Source: Chelydra serpentina | Taxonomy: Eukaryota; Chordata; Testudines; Chelydridae | Length of the DNA stretch: 64,000 nucleotides | Direction: 5' to 3' | Assembly (NCBI GenBank): GCA_037349315.1 | Contig: JBAIAC010000001.1 | Location: 32,736,001 to 32,800,000 of the forward strand | Part shown: positions 31,861-43,058 of the stretch, piece after piece | How positions within the stretch are numbered: the stretch's first letter is position 1 | Layout: each line of letters begins with the position of its first letter | Notes under the pieces: generated by a model | The model's database searches: none | The model's input: only the letters and a program-made list of their open reading frames with translations | Told to the model about the DNA's origin: nothing | Position numbers and translations under genes: made by a program

Positions 31861-32920
31861 CAAGGGATAGAACTTTACAGCTAGCCCTTTGAAGAGCTGT
31901 TCTTCGCCTGCAATATCAGGAGGTGTTAAGTGCAGGGTATATTAAAAGCCAGTCCTGACAAGTGATTCGAGGTTAACAGAGCAAAGGAAGGTGTGGGGGG
32001 CCCTGGATATGGACGTGGGTTGCTAACCCAGGCTGAAGCAATTGGCACCACATCTTCACTACTGCTGTTACCTGCACGTGCTAGATTAAAGCCAGCATGG
32101 GTGTGCTTCCCTGTGCTACATTCACATCTTCATTTGCTGCAGAGACCTGTCCTCAGACCTAAAACTATTCCCTAAAGATCGGGGGTGGTGGGGGGATGTT
32201 GATTCTTTTGCGAGGGGATAAAGACTCTCAATGCAGTTTAGGCTTCTGAGTGACAAGGTAACTTTTGAAAATGGGACATAGGTTCATCAGCCACTTGGGC
32301 ACTTTTGAAAATGTTTCTCTGCGCCACCCCGTCACTTAACTTAAAGGCATCCTGTAAAGAGAAACAAAAATCATGTGTAATTTGTATTCCCCTTTTTCAT
32401 AATGTCTACAAAGCAAAAAGTGCAGAAGCCTAATTGTGTTTGTTTCTGAGTTACCCTTCAAAAGGAAAGGCCAACATTTATGTAGTGTCTAAAGACAAGC
32501 AATGCTTTATGGTCTAGATAGTCTTCTACTGGCTATGTAACAGCAGTTGTCTGACAAATTCTATTCCCAGTGCCACACTGACGTCAATAATACTCGCTCC
32601 AGAACAAAGAAGTAAATATTCCTGTCAAATCCCTGGCTTGGCCAGTGGGTAAGGGGAGGAAATTCAGTGACTGGCAAATGGAAATGGGGGGGAGGGGGCG
32701 GGAATTGGCAAGAAAATACATTTTATTTTCCAGCCTCTGAGAGGATGTTACAAACAATGGGGAGTAATAAAAATTATATTGGGGTGGGGGGACTGGCATG
32801 GTCCCTTTAGAGCAGTGACCTCCCATTCCTAGTTTAGAAGATGGAGGTCTAGCTCTGCGGGGGAGGAGGGCAGGCAGAGAATGCATCAGAATTTACCCCT
32901 CTCTGTTTCTTTCCTGCCAG

Positions 32921-33087
32921 GCTATGGGAACCTGAGCCCCAACACTGTGAGTGCTCAGATCTTCTGCATCTTCTTTGCCCTCTTTGGGATTCCTTTGAAC
33001 CTCATCCTCCTGAACCGGATTGGGCAGCTGATGCTGTCTGGGGTTCAGCGATGTGCCAAGCGTCTGGGGGAGAAGTTGCACTGGCAG
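32921..33087 (+). CDS. KCNK17: KCNK17 exon 3: filter 1, M2 and M2-M3 linker
   Basis: Begins after TTCCTGCCAG by completing the split Gly codon to give the first selectivity filter TIGYG. It then encodes GNLSPNT, the M2 helix FCIFFALFGIPLNLILL with its conserved Gly/Pro kink, and a basic cytosolic linker ending in KLHWQ. The donor is GTAAGC at phase 0. Length 167 bp. Identity to the human KCNK17 block in this region is high by eye (SPNT, CIFFAL, GIPLNL). Confidence 0.94.
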
Positions 33088-33296
33088 GTAAGCAGTCTGG
33101 CCATAAGACTCTGATCCACACATTAAGGTGATGGGGTTGTCTGGTTGATGGGGTGAATTACCCAATAAGGGAAGCCGTGATTACTCTGCCTTATCCTTTG
33201 GTTTATAGGAGCCAAATAATCTGTACTGATATCACAAAGAGCTGTTAGTTAATTGATAGCTTTACTTACTGTTCTGATGAACAGCTTCCTCTATAG

Positions 33297-34111
33297 CAGG
33301 GATGGGCAAACTTTTTGGCCCGAGAGCCATGCATGCAGGGCCATGAATGTAGGGCTGGGGCAGGGGGTTGGGGTGTGGGAGGGAGTGTGGGGTGCGGAGT
33401 GCGGGAGGGGGCTCAGGGCAGGGAGTTGGGGGCTCAGGGCAGGGGGTTGAGGTGCAGGAGGGGCGCGGGGTGCGGCAGGGGGTTGAGGTGCAGGAGGGGC
33501 GCGGGGTGCGGCAGGGGGTTGAGGTGCAGGAGGGGCGCGGGGTGCGGCAGGGGGTTGAGGTGCAGGAGGGGCGCGGGGTGCGGCAGGGGGTTGAGGTGCA
33601 GGAGGGGCGCGGGGTGCGGCAGGGGGTTGAGGTGCAGGAGGGGCGCGGGGTGCAGGCTCCAGCCCGGCGCTGCTTACCTTGAGCGGCTCCAGGGTGAGAG
33701 TGGCGCACAGTGGGGCTAAGGCTGTCTCCCTGCCTGCCCTGGCACTGCACTGCTCCCGGAAGCACCCAGCACCACATCCCTGCGGCCCCTGGGGCAGGCA
33801 GAGGGCTCTGCGTGCTGCCCTCACCTGCAGGCACAGCCCCCCGCAGCTCCCGTTGGCCAGGAACAGGGAACTGCGGCCAATGGGAGCTTCGGGGGAGGTA
33901 CCTGCAGGCAAGGGCAGTGCGCAGAGCCCTCTGCCCTCCCCCAGGGGCCGCAGGGACGTGGTGCCAGCTGCTTCCGGGAGCAGCGCAGGGCCAGAGCAGG
34001 CAGGGAGCCTGCCTTAGCCCCGCTGCGCCACGGGGCTGGCAATCCCACGTGCCGGATCCAAAGCCCTGACGGGCCGGATCCGTCCCGCAGGCCATAGTTT
34101 GCCCACCCCTG
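33297..34111. mobile_element. hAT element with internal 36-bp tandem array (815 bp)
   Basis: Ends CAGGGATGGGCAAACT and AGTTTGCCCACCCCTG are inverted repeats. An 8-bp TSD is present with two mismatches (CTCTATAG at 33289-33296, CCTTATAG at 34112-34119). A related element with a perfect TSD lies at 57040-57711. No transposase. GC-rich, so several long ORFs cross it on both strands without meaning. Confidence 0.85.
33448..33655 (+). repeat. 36-bp tandem repeat, about 6 units
   Basis: Near-identical units beginning GAGGTGCAGGAGGGGCGCGG. Because 36 is a multiple of three, an artificial 12-residue protein repeat (EVQEGRGVRQGV) appears in every frame. It lies inside the hAT element and probably expanded after insertion. 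Confidence 0.9.
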
Positions 34112-35666
34112 CCTTATAGCAATAAAAATGCCAGACTGTGGGTGCAGTTCACATTGCCTGAACATTTGATATGCTTGTCATTAGCCTTAGTCAGAATTAC
34201 ACTCCAGAATTACTAGGGAGCATTTGTGGATTAAACGTGAAAACGGCTCTGAATTTAGTGCTCACAAAAATGAAGTACTGGCTTGAGTCAGGTGCCATGC
34301 ACACAGGTACAGTGTAGGTCTTCCCTCCACAGTTGTGCTATTGTATCTCAGTCCTGATCTGCAGCAAACCTTGCTATTCAGGACCTGGCCTGATTCTTTC
34401 CCCACCTTCCTCTTTTGATCTGCCAATACACCCCATTCCTGACCTGTAGCACCCCCTGCTATACCTCTGCTCAACCTCTGTTCTGTAGAAATTGCCCATT
34501 ATGCTGAAGTGTGCCAATATCTATGGTTCAGTGATGTGCACAAATATGAACGAACTGAGATTCCCACGCCCATTTTATCTAAGATGGGGTATGTCTCATT
34601 CAGAATTTAGCTAATAGCACCTTCCCATTAAGCATGTGCAATTCCAAATACAGTCTGATTCTCTGTCAGAAGAGAGTTCCCTCCACTGTTTCCCTGTTCT
34701 GTTGTTTACTAGCTAATCTCAAAGGAGCCATTCCTCCCTGACATGCAGGTACTGTTCGCCCTATTGAATCCCTGACATGGAACTCCGAAATATACATTGC
34801 ATACCCAGACATTTTTAAATATACAACATGTATTTTCTTGGAGATGGGAAAGAATTTCTGTCCGAGGCACATGCTACTAACCCATTTCAACTTTAGGCTG
34901 TGCTGTAAGCCCCTGAAAACTGACTGATAGCAGAAGTGCTGATACTGCCTTCTCTACAGCAAAGGTTTTCCATTGGCGATCAAGGGACATCTGGTGATGC
35001 ACAGCGAGCTGGTTTATCCTGGGTTGTCACTCCTTGTCTTCAGCTGCAATAAAAGAAGCTAATAATACATTAAATACTTCCCTAATTCTGATTTCCCATC
35101 ATAGTAATGGGATGTAATAGTTGCCACAGAGATGTTGGGTGAAATCCTGATCCCACTGAAGACAATGAGGGTGATTGATATCAGTGGAGTCAAGGTTTCA
35201 CCCGTGTGTGTGATCACAAATGGGATGGGAGCTGGTCCACGTGACTGTGACCATGAAGGGAGGTGTCCACAAGCTAATCTCTGTATTAACAACTGGTCTC
35301 CAAGGAGAGAATATTTGCAGCTCCCTGCTCTGTAGCACTGTGAATGGTGCCATTGTCACCCTGTAAATAAAAGGAGAAAAATGCCTTAAGAGGTTCTAAC
35401 TGAGACTTATGGGCAAAGGGCTTGTGATGTCCCTTTGCACAGGGTGAACTTTGCCTGGCCTGGACAAGACAAAAACCTTTGGTTCTGGCCCAGCCAACTC
35501 CGCTCATGCCATTGGATGCAGTGCCTGAGCTAGATCATCAATCTTGTCTTGACAGCACACGTGTCTGTCAACTTCAGCAACTTGCTCAAGAAGTGCTGAG
35601 CCCTCTGCTGTCTGCTCTAATCTCCCAGCCTTATATCTGGTGGGTTTTTCTTTTCTGTTTGACTAG

Positions 35667-35835
35667 GAGGCAGCAACCATATTGACAAGGACCTGTGCAC
35701 TAGTGACTGGCTTGTTGCTGTTCCTCCTGCTACCCCCATTTCTGTTCTCTGTGATAGAAGGCTGGACCTATGAAGAAGGATTCTACTATTCCTTCGTTAC
35801 CCTCAGCACAATAGGCTTTGGAGATTATGTGATTG
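35667..35835 (+). CDS. KCNK17: KCNK17 exon 4: M3 and pore 2
   Basis: The acceptor GACTAG gives a phase-0 start (GAG GCA). The exon encodes M3 (LVTGLLLFLLLPPFLFSVIEG), then WTYEEGFYYSFVTLSTIGFGDYVI with the second selectivity filter TIGFG. The GFGDYV motif is the TALK/TASK-2 form of filter 2. It ends at phase 1 before GTAAGT. Length 169 bp. Two different filters (GYG then GFG) are the hallmark of this K2P group. Confidence 0.95.
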
Positions 35836-36627
35836 GTAAGTAGCTGGGATTTCATCACTCTCACCTAATGGAAGCCAATAAAAAATGTGTGGCATACTGG
35901 AGCCCCATTTGGCAGTTTTAACCCTTTAATAATTCCCAGGACTGACAACAAATGCACTGTGGTAGGTCGCTGAGTTGTGGGGGGTCACAGAAGAGGAGAT
36001 GGTTTCTGAGAGAGCCAGGTCATGCATGGTGACTCCTCTGTATGGCAGGAAGTGGAAAGCAATTTCTTCAAGTCCTTCTGCATCTAGCCGCCCTGCGCCT
36101 TGTGAGACCAGAACTAGTCAGAGCATTATAGCCTTCATTGTGAGGTCCGATACTAAAATGTGATGTATTGCAACGTAAAACCTCGACACCTAGAGCATTT
36201 TGTCTCATCCTGATCCTATTCTGCAAACAGATTGTCACTACCTTCTCCTCTGTCAAATCCAAGAGAGGCGCCTAGGTTTAGACAGTCAGCAGGGGCAGAG
36301 TGTTCTCAGCTTCCAAAACCCTTTGGCAGAGAAAATGGACTGAGCCCAACCCTGACTGTGTTCAGATTGAAACACAGCACACGCCTTTTTGATAAAGCTT
36401 TTCCCATTGAAAACATGAGATATAGAAACACGCAAACCCCTGAAGGCCTGAGGGAGAGAAAAACACCTTTTTATAGACTCCCCCCGCCCCCCTTTCTTCA
36501 TAACTCTTGTTTGGTGCTTAGTGATGGGCACCTTAGACATAGAGACAGGCAATCAGATTTTACTCCCCATCTTATGCAGAGGCTTGACTGCTGAGGAGCT
36601 CTGTAAGCTGCCTTCCATAACCAGCCT

Positions 36628-36730
36628 AATACCATAGGAATATTGGGCTCAATACAGGAGTAACTGGATAAAACTCTATGGCCTGTCTTATACAATAATG
36701 GTGCCTTCTGGCCTTAAAATCTATAACTCT
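36628..36730 (+). repeat. 3' end of a CR1/L3-type LINE
   Basis: 'Attgggctcaatacaggagt', 'aactggataaaactctatgg' and 'ctggccttaaaatctataac' match the terminal segment also seen at 9930-10130. Confidence 0.65.
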
Positions 36731-37540
36731 ACACTCTCGGTCAACCCTCCTGCTGTTCAGATGCTGCAGTGTGGCTCACATCCTCTGTCTAATTGGATCG
36801 TTCCAAACGCCTTACCCATCAGGTGAACTCCATGGAGAAACCTTTCCCCTCCATAGGATCGAATGGTCCATCGCGTTGCCATTTTCACTTCTTTTTGTAG
36901 AAGCTAAAGGAGACGTTCACTGCTAATAGCTGTTAAACTTCAAGTTCGCACTGGTGAAAGGTGCCTGATTGACAGCCAAGGAGCCTGCAAGAGTCTCTCT
37001 GGCTGAAATTCACCTTTGTGCAGAAAGCTGGTGCGAAGCCTATGGGTTACTTAAACCCCATGCTTAAGTAGGACGTCGGTGGTGCATAGGTTTTGTGTTC
37101 ATCTCTGCATAGAGCTGAATTGCACCCTTTATGCACAGAAGGGGAAGAATGCAGGGAAAGTGGCAAGCTTGTTTATTACCAGGACTGGGCTCTTTACAAA
37201 CCAGTGGCGATTACTCAACATTACATAAATAAGAAGATTATAAATGACCTGGCACCAGGTGAGAGCTGCCTGGCAACTTTGCTGTGCTGGTATGTTTTTT
37301 TTAATTCTGCCATTTTATAACATGGGTTCTCAGTGATGAAAATGACAAACCTTCCCATTAAAAATGAATGCTAAGAGCCAAGCGGCAATAAATAAACATT
37401 AATGCAAGCACTTTATCTCCTGCTTGTGATTTTTATCTAGTGTATACTTGTGTCTGTGAGCAGATGCCTTTCCCAAACTGTTTTCTCAACACAGTCCATG
37501 CGGGAGGTAGAAACCAAACTCACCCCCTTCCTGGGGTTTG

Positions 37541-37620
37541 GCTTTATTATATTACCATAGCACCTAGGAGCCCTTGACAAACAGATGGTACCTGCCCAAA
37601 GAGCTTACAATCTAAGTATG
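37541..37620 (-). repeat. Copy of the short dispersed family
   Basis: 'Accatagcacctaggagccc' and 'gcttacaatctaagtatg' are the inverse-orientation family seen at 1405-1570. Confidence 0.5.
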
Positions 37621-38257
37621 TTACCTCTGGTTGATTTCTTGGTTAAAGTTCAGTTCAGATCTCTCCCCAGGCTTGTCTGCTCCTAGGGTTTCTCCCAGAG
37701 GACTTCTCTGCCCTTACCTTAGATCCTCCCTCCCTCTCTCTCAGAGGCTCACTGTCACGTCACTCATATGCCAGGTGGCTCAACGCGGCACCTGTGAGTA
37801 AGCAGAAGCCCCTTAGCCCTCTCCCAGCCAGGCACACCTATTAACAGGGTAGGGTATTTCAAGCAAACCCTGCCATCCCGTTACAGTATTTATTGCTTAA
37901 CAAAAACCAGAGGCAAATGGGACTACGTAAATGTAACCACATCCATGGGCCTGTCAGCAATTTCATTTTGAAAGTGGATCTAATTTTGTTTGTTTTTCTT
38001 CTTTATGGTAAAATTTACGATTCACAGTGAATTGTGAGCTGTTGCTGACATAGCCATGAAACAGGTCTGTTTTACAGTGCCTGCCTGTCCGCGAGATAGG
38101 TGGCATGTTCACATTTTGTACAGGGAACAGTACCGTTCTCTGATATTTCTGCCAGGCTACACCAGCCAGCATGGAGAGTTATAGCTGTCCCATATTTCTA
38201 TCTAATCCATTTTATACCACACCCGTTGCTGTAGTATCTGACCACCACTCTTGCCAT

Positions 38258-38650
38258 CACAGGCGCTAACTTTTCAAAGTGCCGGGAGGTGCTCGACCCA
38301 TGGCGCCGTCCCAGGCCCCACCCCCACTCCACTCCTTCCCCCATAGCCCCACCCACACCCTGCCTCTTCCCACCCCTGCTCCACTCCTGCCCCCCCTCCT
38401 CCCACCCAGTTCCACCCCCTCCCTCGAGTGTGACACATCCTCGCTCCTCCCCTTTCCCCCTGCAGCCTCCTGCACGCTGCGAAACAGCTGTTCACGGTGG
38501 GCGGAAGGCGCTGATCTGCGGGGCCCGCTGGCGGGCAGGAGATGCTTGCGGGGGAGCTGATAGGGGGACTGCCAGTGGGTGCTCCAGCCGCCACCATTTT
38601 TTCCCCGTGGGTGCTCCAGCCCCGGCGCACCCATGGAGTTGGCGATTAAG
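38258..38650. mobile_element. hAT element, CACAGGCGC(C/T) family (393 bp)
   Basis: Begins CACAGGCGCTAACTT, ends in 'gagttggcgattaag', and has a perfect 8-bp TSD CTTGCCAT (38250-38257 and 38651-38658). The interior is C-rich, and 'ccgtgggtgctccagccccg' is shared with 47411-47713, 48290-48591 and 55475-56060. No coding content. Confidence 0.88.
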
Positions 38651-38819
38651 CTTGCCATGCTGGAGGAATGTAAAGGGTCCATGGCTTTTCCCAGGGTTGC
38701 TGATGAGCAGACACCAACAGTCCTTCTCAACCCAACACTGCTTTAGCTTTAGCTATAAAGTTTCTCTTACGGCACTCTTGGCCCAATGTCTATAAATGTT
38801 TGGGGTATTTTTCTTCCAG

Positions 38820-39082
38820 GGATGAACCCAGACCTCACCTACCCTTCCTGGTACAAGAACCTGGTATCTGTGTGGATCCTTTTTGGGATGGCCTGGCTGG
38901 CCCTAGTCATCAACCTGTGCATCACCTTGCTAGAGAACTCTAGTGACCTCTGCCAGTGCGGCAAGAAAAAGAGCAAAGAGTTGGAGCAGGAGTTAATGGA
39001 CGGCAACAAAAATAGCACCCCGAGGCCTGATGACGTGGAGAACTGCAGCAGCAAGGACACAAAACCTGAAGGCGCAAACTGA
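38820..39082 (+). CDS. KCNK17: KCNK17 exon 5: M4, C-terminus and stop
   Basis: The acceptor TTCTTCCAG completes the Gly codon, and the exon runs 263 bp to TGA. It encodes MNPDLTYPSWYKNLVSVWIL and the M4 helix WILFGMAWLALVINLCITLL, then a short hydrophilic tail rich in Lys/Glu with a Cys pair (CQCGKKK). The Lys in SWYKN corresponds to Lys242 of human TALK-2, the residue reported to sense external alkalinity. KCNK16 has Arg there, which supports KCNK17. The tail is unlike the much longer KCNK5 tail. No PDZ motif is obvious. The stop context and lack of further in-frame similarity make this the last coding exon. Confidence 0.95.
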
Positions 39083-39929
39083 ATGGCGTGCAGAGCTTCT
39101 CTGAGACAATGGGAACTTTGCAGAAGGAACATCTGAGTGGGCTAGTCCTCTTTGGTGTGCCAGGAGTTGTAGCACCGTTCTGCTTAGAATGCTTGGCGTC
39201 GAGTTCAGCCAGACAGCAGAATTGAGTTTGGGGAGACTCTATTGTGAATCAAGTGATAGAAACAAAACGTTGCATTTTCATATTTTGAGAGCCGAACCAA
39301 AAGCACTTTTTAGTGCCAGTGGCTCCAGGGCTTATTCCATCCCAATGATTACAAAGTCTACTTTTGATCTGGACACAGACTGGATTGTAAATAGTTTGAT
39401 AAAAGGGAAAATCTGAAAAAAGAAATTGTTGTGAGATTCTCATGGCGTAAAGACCACAGTGGTCTGTGTGTTCCTGTTAGCCTACTGGCATGTTCACTAG
39501 TACCTCCTGATGGATGGAATGCTAGAACTGCTCATGTGGCATTCTGTCAAGTTCATGAGACTGATCAAGAGGTTTCCTGTTGAAGTAACACCCCAGAAAT
39601 CCTTTGTGCTGCTTAAAAAGAGCTTATGGATTCTAGTGCCTGGTTCCCTTCAGATACATATTCCCAGTCTTCTCATTCAGTCTTTCCTGCTGTGCTACCA
39701 GCATCCTAAATCATTCATTTTGAAAATCTGGTCTTTTAGGCCAGGTTTGAGATTTTGGATGAGTCACCCACTGTCTGCATGGGACCCATGTTCAAGAAAA
39801 GCAATGGGCAGAAGAGAATGTGGTGGATGTAAAAGGTAGTCTTTTGAGGTAGAGGGTTCAGCATTTAGAAATATAGAGGGCCAGGAGCATGACAATACAG
39901 ACGCTTGAGGTGTTCAGTCTCCCAGGATC
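39083..39929 (+). other. KCNK17: Probable KCNK17 3' UTR and downstream sequence
   Basis: No coding potential. No canonical AATAAA was found within about 850 bp of the stop, so the transcript end cannot be placed. The CR1 remnant begins near 39930. Confidence 0.5.
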
Positions 39930-42900
39930 AGAGGTTCTGGAATGCTTCCAAAAAGTGGAAGCTATGGCGGTCAAGCGATTACAAAAATTAATCGTGATTA
40001 ATCGCGTGATTTAAACAATCAGGATTAATGCGCTGTTAATAATAGAATACTATTTATATTAATATTTTGATATTTTCCACATTTTCAAATATATTGATTT
40101 CAATTACAACACAGAATACAAAGTGTACAGTGCTCACTTTATATTTATTTTTTATTACAAGTATTTGCACTGTAAACAAACAAACAAAATAGTATTTTTC
40201 AATTCACCTAATACAAGTACCGTAGTGCAATCTCTTTATTGTGAAATTTGAACTTACAAATGTAGAATTATGTACAAAAAATAACTGCATTCAGAAATAA
40301 AACAATGTAAAACTTTACATCCTACAAGTCCACTCAGTCCTACTTCTTGTTCAGCCAATCAAAATAAGTTTGTTTACATTTACAGGAGATAATGCTGCTC
40401 ACTCCTTGTTTACAGTGTCACCTGAAAGTGAGAACTGACACTTGCATGGCACTTTTGTAGCTAGCATTGCAAGGTATTTAAGTGCCAGATATGCTAAATA
40501 TTCATATACCCCTTCATGCTTTGGCCACCATTCCAGAGGACATGCTTCCATGCTGATGACGCTCGTTAAAAAAATAATATGTTAATTACATTTGTGACTG
40601 AACTCCTTGGATGAGAATTGTATGTCTCCTGCTCTGTGTTTTACCCACATTCTGCCATATATTTTATTTTATAGCAGTCTTGGATGATGACCCAGCATGT
40701 TGCAAATGCCTGTTCTCACTTTCAGGTGACATTGTAAACAAGAAGCAGGCAGCATTATCTCCTGCAAATATAAACAAACTTGTTTGTCTGAGCGATTGGC
40801 TGAACAAGAAGTAGAACTGAGTGCACTTGTAGGCTCTAAAGTTTTACATTATTTTTTGTTTTTGAGTGCAATTATGTAACAACAACAAAAATCTACGTTT
40901 TTAAGTTGCACTTTCACGATAAAGAGATTGCACTACAGTACTTATATGAGGTGAATTGAAAAAATACTATTTCTTTTGTTTATCATTTTACAGTGCAAAT
41001 ATTTTTAATAAAAATAATATAAGGTGAGCCCTGTACACTTTGTATTGTGTTGTAATTGAAATCTATATATTTGAAAATGTAGAAAAACATCCAAAATATT
41101 TAATACATTTCAATTGGTATTCTATTGTTTAACAGTGCAATTAAAACTATGATTAATTGTGAGTAGTTTTTTAATTGTGATTAATTTTTTTGAGTTAATC
41201 ACGTGAGTTAACTGCGATTAATTGACAGCCCTAGTGGAAACCAGGACAAATTGCTTAGGATGATTACAAAAGAATAGTAGAAAGGAACATAAAAGCCTAT
41301 AAGAAATGGTTCTGTAAATACTATGAAGAAGCTAGAGACAGATGAAGGAAAGTGTAGGTTCATTACTTAGCATGGAAGGAGAACTAATAACGAATGTGAG
41401 CAATAAAGCTGGGGTATTTAATGCCTATTTTGCTTCACTCTTCACTATAAAGGTTAATTATCACCAAATGGTTAACAGAATACTAACAAGGGAGAAGGAA
41501 CTCAAACTAGAATAGAACAGGTTAAAGAATATTTAGGTAAGTTAGATGTATTCAGGTCAGCAATACTTGATGAAATTCATCCTAGGGTACTTAAGGAAAT
41601 CACTGATGCAATCTTGGAACTATTATTGATTAGCCTTGAGAACTCCTGGAGGACAGGTGAGGTCCCAGAGGACTGGAGAAGGGAAACATAGTACCTATCT
41701 TTATAAAGGGGAACAAAGAGGACGTGAGGAACTATAGACTAGTCAGCCTAACTTTGATACCTGGAAAGATACTGAAACAAATTATTAAACAATCAATTTG
41801 TAAACACCTAGAGAATATTAGAAGAATAAGTAATAGCCAACATGGATTTGTCAAGAACAAATCATGCCAAACCAACCTAATTTCCTTCTTCGGCCAGGTT
41901 ACTGGCCTAGTGGATGCGGGGGAAGCTGTAGATATGATATATATCTTGATATTAATAAGGCTTTTGACACACTCCCACATGAAAATCTCATAAGCAAACT
42001 AGGGAAATGTGGTCTAGATGAAATTATAATAAATTGGGTCCAAAAACTGAATGACAGACTGCACTCAAAGAGTGCTGTCAAACTGAACTAACATATTTAG
42101 TTGGGCTCTCAGGGGTCTGGCCTGGGTCTGGTGTTATTCAACCTTTTCATTAATGACTTTGATAATGGAATGATATGTCTGCTTATAAAATCTTTGGGTG
42201 ACACAAAGTTGGGAGGGGTTGCAAGCACTTTGGAGAACAGAATTAGAATTCAAAATGACCTTGACAAATCAGAGAATTGGTCTGAAATCAACAAGATGAA
42301 ATTCAATACAAACAAATGCAAAGTACTACACTTAGGAATGAAAAATCAAATGCACAAATACAAAATGGGGAATAACTGGGTAGGCAATAGTACAGGGTGT
42401 TCTAGTGGATTACAAGTTGAATATGAGTCAACCATGTGATGCAGTTGCAAAAAAGGCTAATATTATTTTGGAGTGTGTAAATGGGAGTGTCTTATGTAAA
42501 CATGGGAAGTAATGTACCATTCTATTTGGCACTGTTGAGATCTGACCTAAAGAACTATGACCAGTTGTGGGCACGACACTTTAAAAAAGAGGCAGACAAA
42601 TCGGAGAGAGTCCAGAAGAAAATGAAGAAATGATAAACAGCTTAGAAAATCTGACGTATGAGGAAAGATTAAAAAACTGGGAATGTTTAGTCTTGAAAAA
42701 AGAAGGCTGGAGGGGGGATCTGGGAACAGTCTTAAAATATTATTAAAGGCTGTTATAAAGAGGACAATGATCAATTATTCTCTATGTCCACTGACGATAG
42801 GATAAGAAGAAATGGGCTTAATCTGCAGCAGGGGAGATTTAGGTTAGATATTAGGAAATACTTTTTAACTATAAGGGTAATTAAGCTCTGGAATAGACTT

Positions 42901-43058
42901 CTAAGGGAGGTTGTGGAATCCCCATCACTGGAGGGTTCTAAGAGCAGGTTAGACAAACACCTGTCAGGGATGGTCTAAATTATACTTGGGCCTGCCTCAG
43001 CACAGGGGATGGACTAGATGACATCTCAAGGTCCCTACCAACCCTACATTTCTATTAT
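39930..43058 (+). mobile_element. Decayed CR1-like LINE, interrupted by a hAT foldback element
   Basis: The + strand shows RT remnants in several frames: NYRLVSLTLIPGKILKQII, SNSQHGFVKNKSCQTNLISF, KAFDTLPHENLISKLGKCGL, and a later GMKNQMHKYKMGNNWVGNST region. It ends with 'gatggactagatgacatctc' and 'ccaaccctacatttctatta', the CR1 3' tail. Heavily mutated, no intact ORF. The hAT element at 39963-41233 interrupts its 5' part; the 5' boundary is uncertain. Confidence 0.78.
39963..41233. mobile_element. hAT foldback element with ~570-bp inverted arms (1271 bp)
   Basis: The left end TATGGCGGTCAAGCGATTA is the imperfect inverse of the right end (TTAATTGACAGCCCTA). Each arm (about 39963-40440 and 40715-41233) is the reverse complement of the other over hundreds of bases, for example ACTTCTTGTTCAGCCAATC in the left arm and GATTGGCTGAACAAGAAGT in the right. 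An 8-bp TSD has one mismatch (GTGGAAGC, GTGGAAAC), supporting hAT. AT-rich, no transposase. It would form a very long hairpin. Confidence 0.85.

Larger units (their letters stand above)
20961..32920 (+). other. KCNK17: KCNK17 intron 2
   Basis: A 12-kb intron from GTAGGA to TTCCTGCCAG. It contains the tRNA-SINE at 21225, a short-family copy, a MIR-like SINE at 22828, the nested CR1 complex at 24207-30735, a split MIR with a hairpin MITE at 30794, and a hAT MITE at 31736. 23.05-24.2 kb has no recognised feature apart from possible MITE debris near 23.6-23.8 kb. 31.9-32.9 kb has none. Confidence 0.85.
33088..35666 (+). other. KCNK17: KCNK17 intron 3
   Basis: From GTAAGC to GACTAG. Holds the hAT element 33297-34111. 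The rest (about 34.1-35.6 kb) has no recognised feature. Confidence 0.85.
35836..38819 (+). other. KCNK17: KCNK17 intron 4
   Basis: From GTAAGT to TTCTTCCAG. Contains a CR1/L3 3' fragment (36628-36730), a short-family copy (37541-37620) and a hAT element ending 169 bp before exon 5. The remainder has no recognised feature. Confidence 0.85.

Noticed and set aside
33448..33655. CRISPR-like repeat array
   Set aside because: Units are directly tandem with no spacers, in a vertebrate intron and within a hAT element.
33262..34095. 277-codon and 206-codon minus-strand ORFs
   Set aside because: They consist largely of the translated 36-bp tandem repeat and GC-rich hAT interior.
35132..35692. Small + strand ORFs in KCNK17 intron 3 as extra exons
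   Set aside because: No splice sites in agreeing phase, and KCNK17 exon 3 already joins exon 4 without a gap in the channel alignment.
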